A stretch of DNA of 46,034 bases from Bacillota bacterium (GCA_029224785.1 JAQXVF010000017.1:1-46034), one strand, 5' to 3'; numbered from the stretch's first letter, positions 7,630 to 16,929 are shown. Program-made: numbers and translations. Notes: generated from the sequence alone by a model not told the origin.

Positions 7630-7812
7630 TTATTCTACTTCGGTGACCTGCAGCAGGTAGCCGATCTTGGCGATCTTGCCGCGGGTCTGAGTGTTATCGG
7701 GCTGGATGGTCACATTGCCAATCTTGCGAAGGCCCAGGGACTCTGCAGTCGCGATGTGCTTCTGCAGACGGCCGTTCAGGCTCTTAACAAGCTTAATCTT
7801 CAAGTTTGCCAT
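7630..7812 (-). CDS. rpmD: 50S ribosomal protein L30
   Basis: A 60-residue single-domain protein: [20 protein letters not shown], then the family pattern [26 protein letters not shown] in which GL-KI and the D-TRG turn are conserved. It ends in [10 protein letters not shown]. Bacterial L30 is about 60 residues, so this is full length. It lies between rpsE and rplO. Confidence 0.95.
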   Translation of the reverse strand: MANLKIKLVKSLNGRLQKHIATAESLGLRKIGNVTIQPDNTQTRGKIAKIGYLLQVTEVE

Positions 7813-7826
7813 GTTAATTGCCCTCC

Positions 7827-8336
7827 TTAACCAACGATTTCTTCTACGCTCTTACCGCGAACAGCAGCGACCTGCTCGGGAGTGCGCAGGGTCTCCAGAC
7901 CCGCCATGGTGGCCTTGACCACGTTCTGGGGGTTGTTGGAGCGCAGGCACTTAGCGCAAATGTTCTTGATGCCCACTGCCTCCATGACGGCACGGACAGC
8001 GCCGCCGGCGATCACGCCGGTGCCTTCGGGAGCGGGCTTCATCAGAACGGAGCCGGCGCCGAAGATGCCGATCACATCATGAGGAATGGTGCTGCCTGCC
8101 AGAGAGATCTTCTTCATATTCTTCTTGGCATCGGCGATGCCCTTCAGAATAGCCTCGGAAACTTCGGCAGCCTTGCCCAGGCCATAGCCCACGGTGCCCT
8201 TGCCGTCGCCAACGACGACCAGAGCGGAGAACTTCATGACACGGCCGCCCTTCACGGTCTTGCTGACACGGTTCAGGTAGACGACCTTCTCAATGAGCTC
8301 GGGGGCTTCATTGTTGGAAGTCTTATTATAAGCCAT
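7827..8336 (-). CDS. rpsE: 30S ribosomal protein S5
   Basis: S5 takes part in decoding fidelity and in mRNA unwinding at the entry channel. The 169-residue product has the N-terminal double-stranded-RNA-binding fold ([20 protein letters not shown], 18-37) with [14 protein letters not shown], and the C-terminal domain [19 protein letters not shown] (about 104-122). Length matches the family. It follows rplR. Confidence 0.97.
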   Translation of the reverse strand: MAYNKTSNNEAPELIEKVVYLNRVSKTVKGGRVMKFSALVVVGDGKGTVGYGLGKAAEVSEAILKGIADAKKNMKKISLAGSTIPHDVIGIFGAGSVLMKPAPEGTGVIAGGAVRAVMEAVGIKNICAKCLRSNNPQNVVKATMAGLETLRTPEQVAAVRGKSVEEIVG

Positions 8337-8354
8337 TTCTTTTCCTCCTCACAC

Positions 8355-8714
8355 TTAGAACTTGAGTCCGGCCTCACGGGCGCCCTCAGCCAGAGCAGCG
8401 ACACGACCATGGTAAACATAGCCGCCGCGGTCGAACACGACCTCTTCAATGCCCTTTTCCTTAGCGCGCTCAGCCAGAACGGTGCCAACCTTCTTTGCAG
8501 CTTCTGCATTGCCGGTTGCACCCTCAAAGCCCTTTTCCAGGGTGTTGGCGGAAACCAGGGTCACGCCATTGACATCATCGATGAGCTGTGCATAAATGTT
8601 CGCATTGCTGCGGAAAACATTCAGGCGGGGACGCTCGGGGGTGCCGGAAACCTTACCGCGAACGCGGACATGCCGCTTCAGGCGCATAGCCTTCTTATCG
8701 ATCTTGCTAACCAT
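8355..8714 (-). CDS. rplR: 50S ribosomal protein L18
   Basis: Binds 5S rRNA together with L5 in the central protuberance. The 119-residue product has the basic N terminus [20 protein letters not shown], then [20 protein letters not shown] (24-43), the core [20 protein letters not shown], and the end [20 protein letters not shown], the L18 signature. It lies between rplF and rpsE. Confidence 0.97.
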   Translation of the reverse strand: MVSKIDKKAMRLKRHVRVRGKVSGTPERPRLNVFRSNANIYAQLIDDVNGVTLVSANTLEKGFEGATGNAEAAKKVGTVLAERAKEKGIEEVVFDRGGYVYHGRVAALAEGAREAGLKF

Positions 8715-8729
8715 TTCGGGACACCTCCA

Positions 8730-9275
8730 TTACTTCTTGCCACCGGTCTTACCAACCTTGCGGCGGATAACTTCGGTGGTGTACTTGATGCCCTTGCCCT
8801 TGTAGGGTTCGGGGGGACGCTTGCCGCGGACTTCGGCAGCAAACTGGCCAACAGCCTGCTTGTCAGCACCGCTGATAATGATCTTATTGGGAGCGGGCAC
8901 GTCGATGGTGATGCCGGGGATCTCGTCCACGAAAACCTCATGGGAGAAGCCAAGCCGCATAACCAGCTGGTTGCCCTTCTTCTCTGCACGGTAGCCAACA
9001 CCGTTGACTTCCAGCTCCTTGGTGAAGCCCTTCTCAACGCCTTCCACCATATTGTGGACCAGTGTGCGGGTCAGGCCATGGAGGCTCTTGTGCAGATGCT
9101 CTTCGTCCGGACGCTCCACGGTCAGGACATTGCCCTCCACCTTCAGGATCATATCGGGATGGAAGGTCTGGGTCAGGGTACCCTTGGGGCCCTTGACGGT
9201 AACAACATTGCCTTCGGCAATATCGACAGTAACATTTGCCGGGATCACAACCGGCTTCTTACCAATTCTAGACAT
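8730..9275 (-). CDS. rplF: 50S ribosomal protein L6
   Basis: Two repeated alpha/beta domains that bind near the sarcin-ricin loop at the factor-binding site. The 181-residue product starts [20 protein letters not shown]. The second domain carries the signature [20 protein letters not shown] and ends in [15 protein letters not shown] is the conserved rRNA-binding strand. Position between rpsH and rplR is standard. Confidence 0.97.
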   Translation of the reverse strand: MSRIGKKPVVIPANVTVDIAEGNVVTVKGPKGTLTQTFHPDMILKVEGNVLTVERPDEEHLHKSLHGLTRTLVHNMVEGVEKGFTKELEVNGVGYRAEKKGNQLVMRLGFSHEVFVDEIPGITIDVPAPNKIIISGADKQAVGQFAAEVRGKRPPEPYKGKGIKYTTEVIRRKVGKTGGKK

Positions 9276-9287
9276 TCGGCTTCCTCC

Positions 9288-9686
9288 TTACCAGACAAAG
9301 GCCAGGACTTCGCCGCCGATGTGCAGCTCGCGGGCCTTCTTGTCGGTCATAACACCCTTGGAAGTAGACACGATGGCAATACCCAGGCCCTTGAGAACCT
9401 TGGGCATCTCGTCGGCACCCACATAGACGCGCAGACCGGGCTTGGAAACGCGGCGCAGGCCGGAAATGACCTGCTGCTTCTTGGCCAGGTACTTCAGGGT
9501 AATGTGGATGACGCCCTGATTGCCGTTGTCCACCAGAGAATAGGCCTTAATGTAGCCCTCCTCCAGCAGGATCTGTGCGATGGCCTTCTTCAGGTTAGAA
9601 GCAGGAACATCAACGGTTTCGTGCTTTGCAGAGTTCGCATTCCGGATACGGGTCAGCATATCTGCTACGGGATCGGTGATTTGCAT
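9288..9686 (-). CDS. rpsH: 30S ribosomal protein S8
   Basis: Primary binder of the 16S central domain; in E. coli it also represses the spc mRNA. The 132-residue product starts [20 protein letters not shown] and has the C-terminal rRNA-binding segment [20 protein letters not shown]. It is preceded by an unusually long 138-nt gap from rpsN (9687-9824) with two hairpins. Confidence 0.97.
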   Translation of the reverse strand: MQITDPVADMLTRIRNANSAKHETVDVPASNLKKAIAQILLEEGYIKAYSLVDNGNQGVIHITLKYLAKKQQVISGLRRVSKPGLRVYVGADEMPKVLKGLGIAIVSTSKGVMTDKKARELHIGGEVLAFVW

Positions 9687-9824
9687 GTTTTACATCCTCC
9701 TATAAGAAGTTACGGGCTTTACCCGTTCAAGGTACGGGGGTATCCGGGGAATGCGAGCAGGCAGGGCCTGCTCCATCTTCCGCGGACGAACCGAACTCTT
9801 TTTACATTTGAATACGACCTTACC
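9687..9824 (-). promoter_or_regulatory. rpsN-rpsH intergenic region with two hairpins
   Basis: Most gaps in this operon are 11-30 nt; this one is 138 nt. It holds GAGCAGGC/GCCTGCTC (9755-9762 with 9766-9773) and, nearer rpsH, ACGGG/CCCGT (9712-9716 with 9722-9726). Neither is followed by a T run. It could be a regulatory RNA structure or a processing site. No gene was found in it. Confidence 0.45.
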
Positions 9825-10010
9825 TTACCAGCTGGCCTTGCGAACGCCGGGGATCTGGCCCTTGTAAGCCAGCTCACGGAAGCAGATACGGCACACGCCG
9901 TAATCGCGCAGGTAGGCATGGGGTCTGCCGCAGATCTTGCAGCGGTTGTAGCGGCGGCTGGAGAACTTGGGCTCAGCCTGCTGCTTCAGAATCATAGACT
10001 TCTTTGCCAT
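9825..10010 (-). CDS. rpsN: 30S ribosomal protein S14, type Z (zinc-binding)
   Basis: A 61-residue short S14 with a zinc ribbon: Cys24, Cys27, Cys40 and Cys43 ([20 protein letters not shown]). The end [17 protein letters not shown] is the conserved type-Z tail. ATG at 10010 is chosen because AGGAGG lies 8 nt upstream; a TTG two codons earlier is too close to the SD. It follows rplE, as in other Firmicutes. The zinc form, together with zinc L36, contrasts with the zinc-free S4. Confidence 0.97.
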   Translation of the reverse strand: MAKKSMILKQQAEPKFSSRRYNRCKICGRPHAYLRDYGVCRICFRELAYKGQIPGVRKASW

Positions 10011-10027
10011 AATCAAATCCTCCTAAA

Positions 10028-10570
10028 TCAAGCGTAGAAGGGAGCGCCAAGCTGGGTCAGCAGCTCTTTGGCTTCCTCGTCGGTGGCGGCGGTGGTGCAG
10101 ACGCAGATGTCCATGCCACGAATCTTGTCCACCTTATCGTACTCGATCTCAGGGAAGATCAGCTGTTCCTTCAGACCGAAGGCATAGTTGCCGCGGCCGT
10201 CGAAGGAATTGGGGTTGATGCCGCGGAAGTCACGGACGCGGGGCAGAGCCACGCTGAACAGACGGTCCAGGAACTCGTACATCTTGTCGCCGCGGAGGGT
10301 GACCTTCACGCCGACAGTCTCGCCTTCACGCAGCTTGAAGTTTGCCACGGACTTGCGGGCCTTGCAGGTGACGGGCTTCTGTCCGGTAATGGTGGCGATG
10401 TCCTTGCAGATGGCCTCGATCTCCTTGGCGTTGTTCTTGCTTTCGCCGCAGCCAACGTTGATGATGATCTTGTCCAGCTTGGGGATCTGCATAACACTCT
10501 TGTATGCAAACTTCTTGTTCAGAGCGGGAGCGATCTCAGAAGTATATCTTTCTTTCAGTCTACTTGCCAT
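10028..10570 (-). CDS. rplE: 50S ribosomal protein L5
   Basis: Binds 5S rRNA and contacts the P-site tRNA and the 30S head. The 180-residue product has the N-terminal [21 protein letters not shown], then [16 protein letters not shown], the loop [22 protein letters not shown], the [20 protein letters not shown] signature, and an end in PF. The order rplX-rplE-rpsN is standard. Confidence 0.97.
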   Translation of the reverse strand: MASRLKERYTSEIAPALNKKFAYKSVMQIPKLDKIIINVGCGESKNNAKEIEAICKDIATITGQKPVTCKARKSVANFKLREGETVGVKVTLRGDKMYEFLDRLFSVALPRVRDFRGINPNSFDGRGNYAFGLKEQLIFPEIEYDKVDKIRGMDICVCTTAATDEEAKELLTQLGAPFYA

Positions 10571-10588
10571 GATTCGTCTCTCCTCTCA

Positions 10589-10894
10589 TTAAATCTCGTT
10601 GCCGCACTTACGGCAGATGCGGGTCTTCTTGTCGCCTTCCACCTTGAAGCCCACGCGAACGCCCTTCTCACACTTGGGGCAGTACAGCGCAACCTTGCAG
10701 GAACGGATAGGCGTCTCGCGCTTGACGATGCCGCCCTGCTCGCCCTGACGGCGGGGCTTGGTGTGGCAGGTAGCCACATTGACCTTCTCGACAATGACCT
10801 TGTTTTCGCTGGGCATGGCTACCAGGACCTTGCCCTTGGTGCCCTTGTCCTTGCCGGACAGGACAATCACGGTATCATTCTTCTTAATATTCAT
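10589..10894 (-). CDS. rplX: 50S ribosomal protein L24 with zinc ribbon
   Basis: Early-assembly 50S protein at the tunnel exit. The 101-residue product has the N-terminal KOW motif (KNDTVIVLSGKDKGTKGKVL, 5-24). The C-terminal half carries two CxxC pairs, Cys72/Cys75 (CPKC) and Cys94/Cys97 (CRKC), which probably bind zinc, a variant seen in many Gram-positive L24 proteins. It lies between rplN and rplE. Confidence 0.97.
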   Translation of the reverse strand: MNIKKNDTVIVLSGKDKGTKGKVLVAMPSENKVIVEKVNVATCHTKPRRQGEQGGIVKRETPIRSCKVALYCPKCEKGVRVGFKVEGDKKTRICRKCGNEI

Positions 10895-10909
10895 ACCTTT
10901 GCTCCCCCA

Positions 10910-11278
10910 TTAGATGACTTCGGGTGCCAGGGAAAGGATCTTCATGAAATCCTTCTCACGCAGCTCTCGTGCCACCGGTCCAAAGATACGGGTACCGCGG
11001 GGGTTCTTGTCTTCCTTGATGATCACGGCAGCGTTCTCATCAAAGCGGACGTAAGTGCCATCCTCACGACGGATGCCCCGCTTGGTACGGACGATGACGG
11101 CCTTGACCACGTCGCCCTTCTTCACAGTGCCGCCGGGAGCAGCCTTACGGACGGAAGCAACGATCACATCGCCGATGTTGCCGTACTTCCGCTTGGAGCC
11201 GCCCAGGACCCGGATGCAGTGGATTTCCTTAGCGCCGGTGTTGTCGGCAACTTTCAGATAACTCTCGGTTTGAATCAT
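10910..11278 (-). CDS. rplN: 50S ribosomal protein L14
   Basis: Forms intersubunit bridge B8 with 16S rRNA and is the docking site for the silencing factor RsfS. The 122-residue product starts [20 protein letters not shown] and contains [20 protein letters not shown] and [20 protein letters not shown], the family signatures, and ends LSLAPEVI. It is followed by rplX. Confidence 0.98.
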   Translation of the reverse strand: MIQTESYLKVADNTGAKEIHCIRVLGGSKRKYGNIGDVIVASVRKAAPGGTVKKGDVVKAVIVRTKRGIRREDGTYVRFDENAAVIIKEDKNPRGTRIFGPVARELREKDFMKILSLAPEVI

Positions 11279-11293
11279 AACCCGCCGACCTCC

Positions 11294-11557
11294 TTACTTC
11301 GCCTTCTCGATGATTCTGACGAGTCTCCATCTCTTGTCCTTGGACAGGGGACGAGTCTCCATGACCTCAACGGTATCGCCGACGCCGCACTCGTTGTTCT
11401 CGTCGTGGGCCTTCAGCTTGTAAGTCCGCTTCAGGGTCTTCTTGTACAGAGGATGTGCAAAACTATCCTCAATCGCAACCACAATGGTCTTGTCCATCTT
11501 ATCGGAGACAACCTGACCAATTCTGGTTTTGCGGAATGCTCTTGTATTCTCAGTCAT
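11294..11557 (-). CDS. rpsQ: 30S ribosomal protein S17
   Basis: Early 16S rRNA binder with an OB fold. The 87-residue product contains [20 protein letters not shown] (9-28), [20 protein letters not shown] (35-54) and [20 protein letters not shown] (60-79), the S17 signature. Normal length. It lies between rpmC and rplN. Confidence 0.97.
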   Translation of the reverse strand: MTENTRAFRKTRIGQVVSDKMDKTIVVAIEDSFAHPLYKKTLKRTYKLKAHDENNECGVGDTVEVMETRPLSKDKRWRLVRIIEKAK

Positions 11558-11571
11558 TTTCGCTTACCTCC

Positions 11572-11775
11572 TCAGACATTGGTCTCTTTCTCACGAATAA
11601 TGGTCTTGATGCGGGCAATGTCCTTCCGAACGGCAACAATCCGCATGGGGTTGTCCAGCTGATTGGTTGCGTGCTGCATCCGGAGCATGAACAGATCCTT
11701 CTTCAGGTCGTTCAGCTTGCCGTTGAGCTGCTCAAGGGACATATTACGGGTTTCCTTAATTTCCTTTGCCTTCAT
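11572..11775 (-). CDS. rpmC: 50S ribosomal protein L29
   Basis: A two-helix protein at the tunnel exit near the trigger factor and SRP docking site. It begins [20 protein letters not shown] and includes [20 protein letters not shown] and [19 protein letters not shown] basic helices, the L29 pattern. Two adjacent ATG codons (11778 and 11775) are possible. The second gives the family N terminus and a 67-residue protein; the first overlaps the rplP stop (TAATG). GGTGG upstream fits either. Confidence 0.95.
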   Translation of the reverse strand: MKAKEIKETRNMSLEQLNGKLNDLKKDLFMLRMQHATNQLDNPMRIVAVRKDIARIKTIIREKETNV

Positions 11776-11777
11776 CA

Positions 11778-12206
11778 TTATTCACCACCAATCTCAGAAA
11801 CTTCCTTGGCGATGACGCGAGTCTTGATGGGCAGCTTGTGCTGAGCCAGACGAAGGGCCTCACGAGCCACTTCCTCGGAAACGCCACCGATCTCGAACAT
11901 CACCTTCTGATTCTTCACAACCGCAACCCATCCTTCGGGAGCGCCCTTACCGGAACCCATACGGGTGCCCAGGCCCTTCTTGGAATAAGGCTTGTCGGGG
12001 AAGATTTTGATCCAGACTTTACCACCACGCTTGGTGTAACGGGTCATAGCGATACGAGCAGCCTCGATCTGGTTGCCGGTGATCCAGCCGGGCTCAAGAG
12101 CCTGGATGCCAAAGTCACCGTAAGCAACCTTGTTGCCGCGGGAAGCAGCGCCGGTCATACGGCCACGCTGAACCTTGCGGTACTTTACTCTTTTGGGCAT
12201 CAGCAT
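11778..12206 (-). CDS. rplP: 50S ribosomal protein L16
   Basis: Positions the A-site and P-site tRNAs in the 50S subunit. The 142-residue product starts [20 protein letters not shown] and includes [20 protein letters not shown], the [20 protein letters not shown] segment and [16 protein letters not shown], all typical of L16. It shares one base with the rpsC stop and joins rpmC through TAATG, so rpsC-rplP-rpmC is tightly coupled. Confidence 0.97.
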   Translation of the reverse strand: MLMPKRVKYRKVQRGRMTGAASRGNKVAYGDFGIQALEPGWITGNQIEAARIAMTRYTKRGGKVWIKIFPDKPYSKKGLGTRMGSGKGAPEGWVAVVKNQKVMFEIGGVSEEVAREALRLAQHKLPIKTRVIAKEVSEIGGE

Positions 12207-12979
12207 TAGCGGTTGCCTCCTTCTCTACGGGTATAGGGTCTGTCGCCGTTGCGGCGCTCACGACGCTCACCGTTGTTGTTGCGGCGATCGCCGTTGCGGC
12301 GCTCACGACGCTCACGGGGAGCGGGTTCGGGAGCAGCGGCGCGCAGGGTGGTGTTGAGGACTTCGCCCTTGTAGATCCAAACCTTCACGCCGATGCGGCC
12401 ATAGGTGGTGGCAGCTTCTGCGAAGCCGTACTCAATGTCGGCACGGATGGTCTGCAGAGGGATGGTGCCCTCATGATAGCTTTCGGAACGGGCGATTTCC
12501 GCGCCGCCCAGACGACCGCCGCAGGTGACCTTGATGCCCTTGGCACCCAGGCGGGTAGCCTGCTGCATGGCCTTCTTCATGGCGCGGCGGAAAGAGATAC
12601 GCTTCTCCAGCTGCTGTGCAATGTTCTCGGCAACGAGCTGGGCATTCAGGTCGGGGGAGCGGACCTCGATGATGTTCAGGTTCACGCTCTTGCCCAGTCT
12701 GGCTTCCATGTCCTTGCGCAGGTTCTCGATTTCAGCACCGGCCTTACCGATCACCACGCCGGGACGGGAGCAGTTGATGTTGATCTTCACCTTACCGTTG
12801 CTGCGCTCGATCTCGATCTTTGCAACGCCGGCGGCGTACAGTTTGTTCTTCAGATACTTCCGGATGTTGTAATCCTCGACCACCAGGTCGCCGACCTTCT
12901 CTTCCCGGGCGTACCAGCGGGAATCCCAGTCCTTGATCACACCAACACGAAGTCCATGGGGATTAACTTTCTGTCCCAT
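12206..12979 (-). CDS. rpsC: 30S ribosomal protein S3 with Arg/Asn-rich repeat tail
   Basis: Forms the mRNA entry channel with S4 and S5. The 257-residue product has the N-terminal [20 protein letters not shown], a KH type-2 domain ([20 protein letters not shown]) and the C-terminal domain ([26 protein letters not shown]). The conserved part ends near residue 215. A basic low-complexity tail follows, with the block [11 protein letters not shown] repeated in near-identical form and ending RREGGNR; the DNA shows matching direct repeats near 12245-12315. Such tails are common but variable in clostridial S3. Confidence 0.97.
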   Translation of the reverse strand: MGQKVNPHGLRVGVIKDWDSRWYAREEKVGDLVVEDYNIRKYLKNKLYAAGVAKIEIERSNGKVKININCSRPGVVIGKAGAEIENLRKDMEARLGKSVNLNIIEVRSPDLNAQLVAENIAQQLEKRISFRRAMKKAMQQATRLGAKGIKVTCGGRLGGAEIARSESYHEGTIPLQTIRADIEYGFAEAATTYGRIGVKVWIYKGEVLNTTLRAAAPEPAPRERRERRNGDRRNNNGERRERRNGDRPYTRREGGNR

Positions 12980-12992
12980 AGCTACCTCCTGA

Positions 12993-13328
12993 TTAAGCCT
13001 TCTCGCTCACACCGATGGTGATGTGAGTGGTTCTCTTGAGAATCCGAACGAAACCGCGTCTGGATGCGATTCTGCCACGCTTCAGCACGGGGCCGGGGTT
13101 GGCCACACAAGTGGAGACGTACAGCTCGTCAGGGTTCATACCATTGTTGTGCTCTGCGTTCGCCACAGCGCTCTTGAGCAGCTTGAGCATGGGCTCGGTA
13201 GCTGCCTTATTGGTCTGCTTCAGGTACGCGGTAGCCGTCTTTACGTCCTTGCCCCGGATCATGTCGCAAACCAGCTTCACCTTACGGGGAGACATACGGA
13301 CATACTTTACATGTGCTAATGCTTCCAT
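12993..13328 (-). CDS. rplV: 50S ribosomal protein L22
   Basis: Its beta hairpin lines the peptide exit tunnel and is a known site of macrolide-resistance changes. The 111-residue product has [20 protein letters not shown] (9-28), [20 protein letters not shown] and the tunnel loop [20 protein letters not shown], then the end [11 protein letters not shown]. No insertion is seen in the tunnel loop. It lies between rpsS and rpsC. Confidence 0.97.
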   Translation of the reverse strand: MEALAHVKYVRMSPRKVKLVCDMIRGKDVKTATAYLKQTNKAATEPMLKLLKSAVANAEHNNGMNPDELYVSTCVANPGPVLKRGRIASRRGFVRILKRTTHITIGVSEKA

Positions 13329-13340
13329 ATTCGTACCTCC

Positions 13341-13619
13341 TTACTTGGAATTCGCGGTCTTGCTGCCAGAGTGACCCCGGAAGGTTCTGGTGGGGACGAA
13401 CTCGCCCAGCTTGTGTCCGACCATATCCTCAGTGATATAGACGGGAACATGCTTGCGGCCGTCATGGACAGCAATGGTGTGACCGACAAAGGAGGGGAAA
13501 ATGGTGGAAGATCTGCTCCAGGTCTTCAGAACCTTCTTTTCACCAGCCTTATTCAGCTCCTCAACACGCTTGTACAGCTCGGGAGCTACGAAAGGGCCTT
13601 TTTTAACGCTTCTGCTCAT
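13341..13619 (-). CDS. rpsS: 30S ribosomal protein S19
   Basis: Head protein that works with S13 near the A-site tRNA. The 92-residue product begins [20 protein letters not shown] and carries the signatures [40 protein letters not shown] and [12 protein letters not shown]. Usual length. It lies between rplB and rplV. Confidence 0.98.
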   Translation of the reverse strand: MSRSVKKGPFVAPELYKRVEELNKAGEKKVLKTWSRSSTIFPSFVGHTIAVHDGRKHVPVYITEDMVGHKLGEFVPTRTFRGHSGSKTANSK

Positions 13620-13631
13620 TTCATTTCCTCC

Positions 13632-14468
13632 TTACTTGCTGTTTCTGCGCTTCACGATGAACTTATCGGTGCGATTCTTGGTCTTACGGGTCTTGTAACC
13701 CAGAGCAGGCTTGCCCCAGGGAGTCACAGGACCGGGACGGCCCACGGGGGCGCGGCCCTCACCACCACCATGAGGATGGTCGTTGGGGTTCATAACGGAG
13801 CCGCGGACGGTGGGACGGATACCCATGTGGCGGGTACGGCCGGCCTTACCGATGTGAACGTTCTCGTGATCCAGATTGCCGACCTGACCGATGCAGGCAG
13901 TGCAGTTGGTGCGCACATAGCGGACTTCACCGGAGGGCAGACGGACCTGAGCCAGGTCGCCTTCCTTTGCCATCAGCTGGGCAGCAGCGCCGGCGGAGCG
14001 GACAAGCTGTGCACCGTAGCCGGGCTGCAGCTCCACATTGTGGATCACAGTACCCACGGGGATGTTGGCGATGGGCAGGCAGTTGCCGGGCTTGATGTCA
14101 GCGGCAGCGGAAGAAACCACAGTGTCGCCGGCCTTCAGGCCGTAAGGAGCCAGGATATAGCTCAGGGTGTTGTCTTCGTAGCGAATCAGTGCAATGTAAG
14201 CGCTGCGGTTGGGATCGTACTCCAGGCGCTCCACGGTAGCGGGCATGTCCAGCTTCTGGCGCTTGAAGTCGATCACGCGGTACTTGCGCTTGTTGCCGCC
14301 GCCGCGATGGCGGACGGTGATGTGACCGTAGCTGTTGCGACCGGAATTCTTCTTCAGCGTCTCAACCAGGCTACGCTCAGGTTTTGCCTTCTTATCCACA
14401 CCGTCGAAACCGGAAACCGTCATGTTCCGTCTTGCGGCGGTATAGGGCTTAAAAGTTTTAATAGCCAT
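13632..14468 (-). CDS. rplB: 50S ribosomal protein L2
   Basis: One of the most conserved 50S proteins, needed for subunit joining and peptidyl transfer. The 278-residue product includes [40 protein letters not shown] (35-54) and the catalytic-region segment [20 protein letters not shown] with the conserved histidines. A basic tail ([17 protein letters not shown]) ends it. It follows rplW by 29 nt. Confidence 0.98.
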   Translation of the reverse strand: MAIKTFKPYTAARRNMTVSGFDGVDKKAKPERSLVETLKKNSGRNSYGHITVRHRGGGNKRKYRVIDFKRQKLDMPATVERLEYDPNRSAYIALIRYEDNTLSYILAPYGLKAGDTVVSSAAADIKPGNCLPIANIPVGTVIHNVELQPGYGAQLVRSAGAAAQLMAKEGDLAQVRLPSGEVRYVRTNCTACIGQVGNLDHENVHIGKAGRTRHMGIRPTVRGSVMNPNDHPHGGGEGRAPVGRPGPVTPWGKPALGYKTRKTKNRTDKFIVKRRNSK

Positions 14469-14497
14469 TTGCGTTTCTCTCCTTTTTGAGATTTGGT

Positions 14498-14794
14498 TTA
14501 GACCATGCCTTCGAAGAACTCGATGGTCTTGGAATCAGCGGTCAGGGTAACGACGGCCTTCTTGTAGGAAGCGCGGCGGCCTGCAGGATAAGCGCCGTTG
14601 CGCTTCATCTTGCCCATCATCCGGATGGTGTTGACCTTGGCGACCTTCACGCCGAAGATCTCCTCGATGGCAGCCTTGATCTCCGTCTTATTGGCATCCA
14701 CATCCACCATGAAGACATACTTCTTGTCGGCGACGGATTCCATGGACTGCTCGGTGATCACCGGGCGCTTTACAATATCGTAAACATTCTTCAT
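14498..14794 (-). CDS. rplW: 50S ribosomal protein L23
   Basis: Main docking site for trigger factor and SRP at the exit tunnel. The 98-residue product has [20 protein letters not shown] (5-24), [20 protein letters not shown] (26-45), [19 protein letters not shown] and a short tail. Its ATG shares a base with the rplD stop (TAATG), so the two are probably translationally coupled. Confidence 0.97.
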   Translation of the reverse strand: MKNVYDIVKRPVITEQSMESVADKKYVFMVDVDANKTEIKAAIEEIFGVKVAKVNTIRMMGKMKRNGAYPAGRRASYKKAVVTLTADSKTIEFFEGMV

Positions 14795-15417
14795 TATGCG
14801 AATACCTCCTCGATCTTCCGGAGAGCAGCCTGATCGACAACCAGCTTGTTCGCATTGATCACGTCGTAGACATTGATCAGATTGGCGAAGGTAATCTCAC
14901 AGCCGGGGATGTTGCGGCCGGACTTGACCACATTCTGGTCGGGAGCGGCGGTGACCACCAGGGTCTTGGTGTCGCAGCCCACAGCCTTCAGGAACGCAGC
15001 GAAATCCTTGGTCTTGATGTTCTCCATCTGAATGGAGTCGATGACCACGATGTTCTGCTCGGCAGCCTTTGCGGACAGCACAGACTTCAGAGCCAGACGG
15101 CGGGTCTTCTTGTTGAGGGTGTAGCTGTAGTCACGGGGCTTCGGTGCGAACACGATACCACCGTGGGTCCACTGGGGAGCGCGGGTGCTGCCCTGACGGG
15201 CGCGGCCGGTTCCCTTCTGCTTCCAGGGCTTTCTGCCGCCGCCGGAAACCTCTGCACGGGTCAGCGCAGACTGGGTGCCCTGACGCTTGTTGGCCAGGTG
15301 GTTCTTCACCACATCATGGACAACGGACTCATTGGGCTCAATGCCGAACACAGCTTCAGGCAGTTCGATCTCGCCAACCTGCTTGCCGGACATATCATAA
15401 ACGTTTGTCTTCAGCAT
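14794..15417 (-). CDS. rplD: 50S ribosomal protein L4
   Basis: Lines the exit tunnel; in E. coli it also represses the S10 operon through the leader RNA. The 207-residue product has the N-terminal [20 protein letters not shown], the tunnel-loop segment [20 protein letters not shown] with [17 protein letters not shown], and a C-terminal alpha/beta domain. Length matches the family. Autoregulation is not proven here, but a leader of about 260 nt precedes rpsJ. Confidence 0.97.
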   Translation of the reverse strand: MLKTNVYDMSGKQVGEIELPEAVFGIEPNESVVHDVVKNHLANKRQGTQSALTRAEVSGGGRKPWKQKGTGRARQGSTRAPQWTHGGIVFAPKPRDYSYTLNKKTRRLALKSVLSAKAAEQNIVVIDSIQMENIKTKDFAAFLKAVGCDTKTLVVTAAPDQNVVKSGRNIPGCEITFANLINVYDVINANKLVVDQAALRKIEEVFA

Positions 15418-15436
15418 GATTTACGATCTCCTTTCC

Positions 15437-16156
15437 TTAGCCTCTTGCAGAAGCCTTCTGCGGGTTACGACCGGAAGCCTTCTGCGGGTTCTTGCTGATG
15501 CCAGCATCGCCGGACTTGACCTTGTTGTTCTTCACAGTGTTGCGGATATAGACCAGACCGCCCTTGGGGCCGGGGATGGCGCCGCGGATGACGATCATGT
15601 TCAGCTCTGCATCCACCTTCACCACATCCAGGTTCTCGATGGTGACCTGCTCGCAGCCCATCTGGCCTGCGCCGATCTTACCCGGGAAAATACGGGACTG
15701 GTGGGAAGAAGCGCCCATGGAACCGGCATGACGGTGCACAGGGCCGCCGCCGTGGGTCATGGGGGTGCGGCCTGCGCCATAGCGCTTCACAACGCCCTGG
15801 TAGCCGTGGCCCTTGCTGATACCGGTGACGTCGATCTTGTCGCCGGCTGCGAAGGTGTCAGCCTTGATCTCGTCGCCCACGTTCATGTCGGCAGCGCCTT
15901 CCAGCTTGAACTCCTTCAGGTACTTCTTGGGGGCAACGCCAGCCTTCTTCAGGTGACCTGCCTCGGGTTTGGTCAGCTTGGATTCCTTCACATCGCCGAA
16001 GCCAAGCTGGACGGACAGATATCCGTCGGTTTCAACGGTCTTCTTCTGAGTGACTACGCAGGGACCGGCTTCCACAACGGTAACCGGAATAACCTTGCCG
16101 TTCTCATCGAAGATCTGGGTCATGCCCACTTTTTTGCCGATGATTGCTTTACGCAT
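15437..16156 (-). CDS. rplC: 50S ribosomal protein L3 with duplicated C-terminal tail
   Basis: Early 50S assembly protein whose loop reaches the peptidyl transferase centre. The 239-residue product starts [20 protein letters not shown] and carries the signature segment [20 protein letters not shown]. The family core is about 205-215 residues. The extra end contains a repeated motif, [17 protein letters not shown], encoded by a 17-bp direct repeat with a 24-nt period (15450-15466 and 15474-15490). The duplication is in frame and should be harmless. Confidence 0.97.
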   Translation of the reverse strand: MRKAIIGKKVGMTQIFDENGKVIPVTVVEAGPCVVTQKKTVETDGYLSVQLGFGDVKESKLTKPEAGHLKKAGVAPKKYLKEFKLEGAADMNVGDEIKADTFAAGDKIDVTGISKGHGYQGVVKRYGAGRTPMTHGGGPVHRHAGSMGASSHQSRIFPGKIGAGQMGCEQVTIENLDVVKVDAELNMIVIRGAIPGPKGGLVYIRNTVKNNKVKSGDAGISKNPQKASGRNPQKASARG

Positions 16157-16190
16157 GTTTGTTTTCTCCTTTTTTAGGTTATTGGTTGAC

Positions 16191-16216
16191 CGGGATCATT
16201 GGCTATCCCGTGCCAA
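16191..16216 (-). promoter_or_regulatory. Mutually exclusive hairpins between rpsJ and rplC
   Basis: The 121-nt rpsJ-rplC gap contains CGGGAT (16191-16196) that can pair with ATCCCG (16205-16210). TTGGC (16199-16203) can pair instead with GCCAA (16212-16216). The two pairings overlap and exclude each other, which is the layout of a small RNA switch or attenuator. No T run follows, so function is uncertain. Confidence 0.4.
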
Positions 16217-16277
16217 CATGACCCGTCCGCCCGATGCCAGACAGTGCGGGCAGCGGCAATTCCTTATTTCTAAGGGA

Positions 16278-16589
16278 TTACAGCTTTATCTCTATCTCAA
16301 CGCCAGCGGGAAGCTCCAGGCTCATGAGGGCCTCGACAGTCTTCTGGTTGGGGTTGAGGATATCGATCAGTCTCTTGTGGGTTCTGCGCTCGAACTGCTC
16401 ACGGCTGTCCTTATACTTGTGAACAGCCCGAAGGATGGTGACGACTTCCTTCTTGGTGGGCAGGGGAATGGGGCCGGAAACCTGGGCGCCGTTGCGCTTT
16501 GCGGTCTCCACGATCTTTGCTGCGCTGGAGTCGATCAGCTGATGGTCATATGCCTTCAGACGGATCCGAATCATTTCCTGATTTGCCAT
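16278..16589 (-). CDS. rpsJ: 30S ribosomal protein S10
   Basis: S10 is a 30S head protein and, in its free form, NusE, a partner of NusB in antitermination. The 103-residue product has [20 protein letters not shown] (8-27), then [20 protein letters not shown] (38-57), the [20 protein letters not shown] signature and the end VEIEIKL. First gene of the S10-spc-alpha operon. ATG at 16589 has AAGGAGG 8 nt upstream. Confidence 0.98.
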   Translation of the reverse strand: MANQEMIRIRLKAYDHQLIDSSAAKIVETAKRNGAQVSGPIPLPTKKEVVTILRAVHKYKDSREQFERRTHKRLIDILNPNQKTVEALMSLELPAGVEIEIKL

Positions 16590-16851
16590 GGTTTTGTTTC
16601 CTCCTTGAATATCGTACTCAGTTTGCGTGGTACCTGGGTACGGTCGAACTGTGTGTCCCCGTCGCCGTGCGTATCACTCCGGGCCAGGAAAAATGGCCGA
16701 CACAAGGCCGACCTTCCCCTGCCGCGGCGATATACGCCAACCAGACAGGACAGTTCAGCCGCCCGATGACCGGACATACTCCGCAGAAGTTACCGGCAAG
16801 GCCGCAATCTCCTGCTTCATCGCATTGTGCGCATAGTATCCCTACACGCGC
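16590..16851 (-). promoter_or_regulatory. 5' leader of the S10-spc-alpha operon
   Basis: About 260 nt lie between the predicted start of transcription (near 16851) and rpsJ. It contains several short self-complementary GC-rich stretches, including GGCC...GGCC followed by ATTTTT on the minus strand (about 16690-16715). Open frames through it are GC artefacts with no family resemblance. A leader this long on this operon suggests regulation, perhaps by L4 as in E. coli, but no known motif is recognised. Confidence 0.5.
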
Positions 16852-16857
16852 CCAAAT

Positions 16858-16886
16858 ATCATACCATTCTCCTATCTGATTGTCAA
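16858..16886 (-). promoter_or_regulatory. Main promoter of the S10-spc-alpha operon
   Basis: Minus strand: consensus -35 TTGACA (16881-16886), 17-nt spacer, -10 TATGAT (16858-16863). This is the best promoter upstream of rpsJ and reads into all 32 genes down to rplQ. Confidence 0.88.
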
Positions 16887-16929
16887 GCACAATTTCAGAA
16901 AAATCAACAAAATTCAAGACAAAAATTTG

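Noticed and set aside
5744..7660. A 638-codon open frame on the plus strand
   Set aside because: Antisense to adk, secY and rplO; no start signal and no recognisable fold.
7818..10037. A 739-codon open frame on the plus strand across rplL-like region rpsE to rpsN
   Set aside because: It is antisense to rpsE, rplR, rplF, rpsH and rpsN, which are certain genes. Open antisense frames are expected from their codon usage, and the translation matches no family pattern.
16618..16917. A 99-codon open frame in the S10 leader on the minus strand
   Set aside because: It would start upstream of the operon promoter and run through it. There is no SD and no family resemblance, though the Cys-rich translation looked briefly like a zinc protein.
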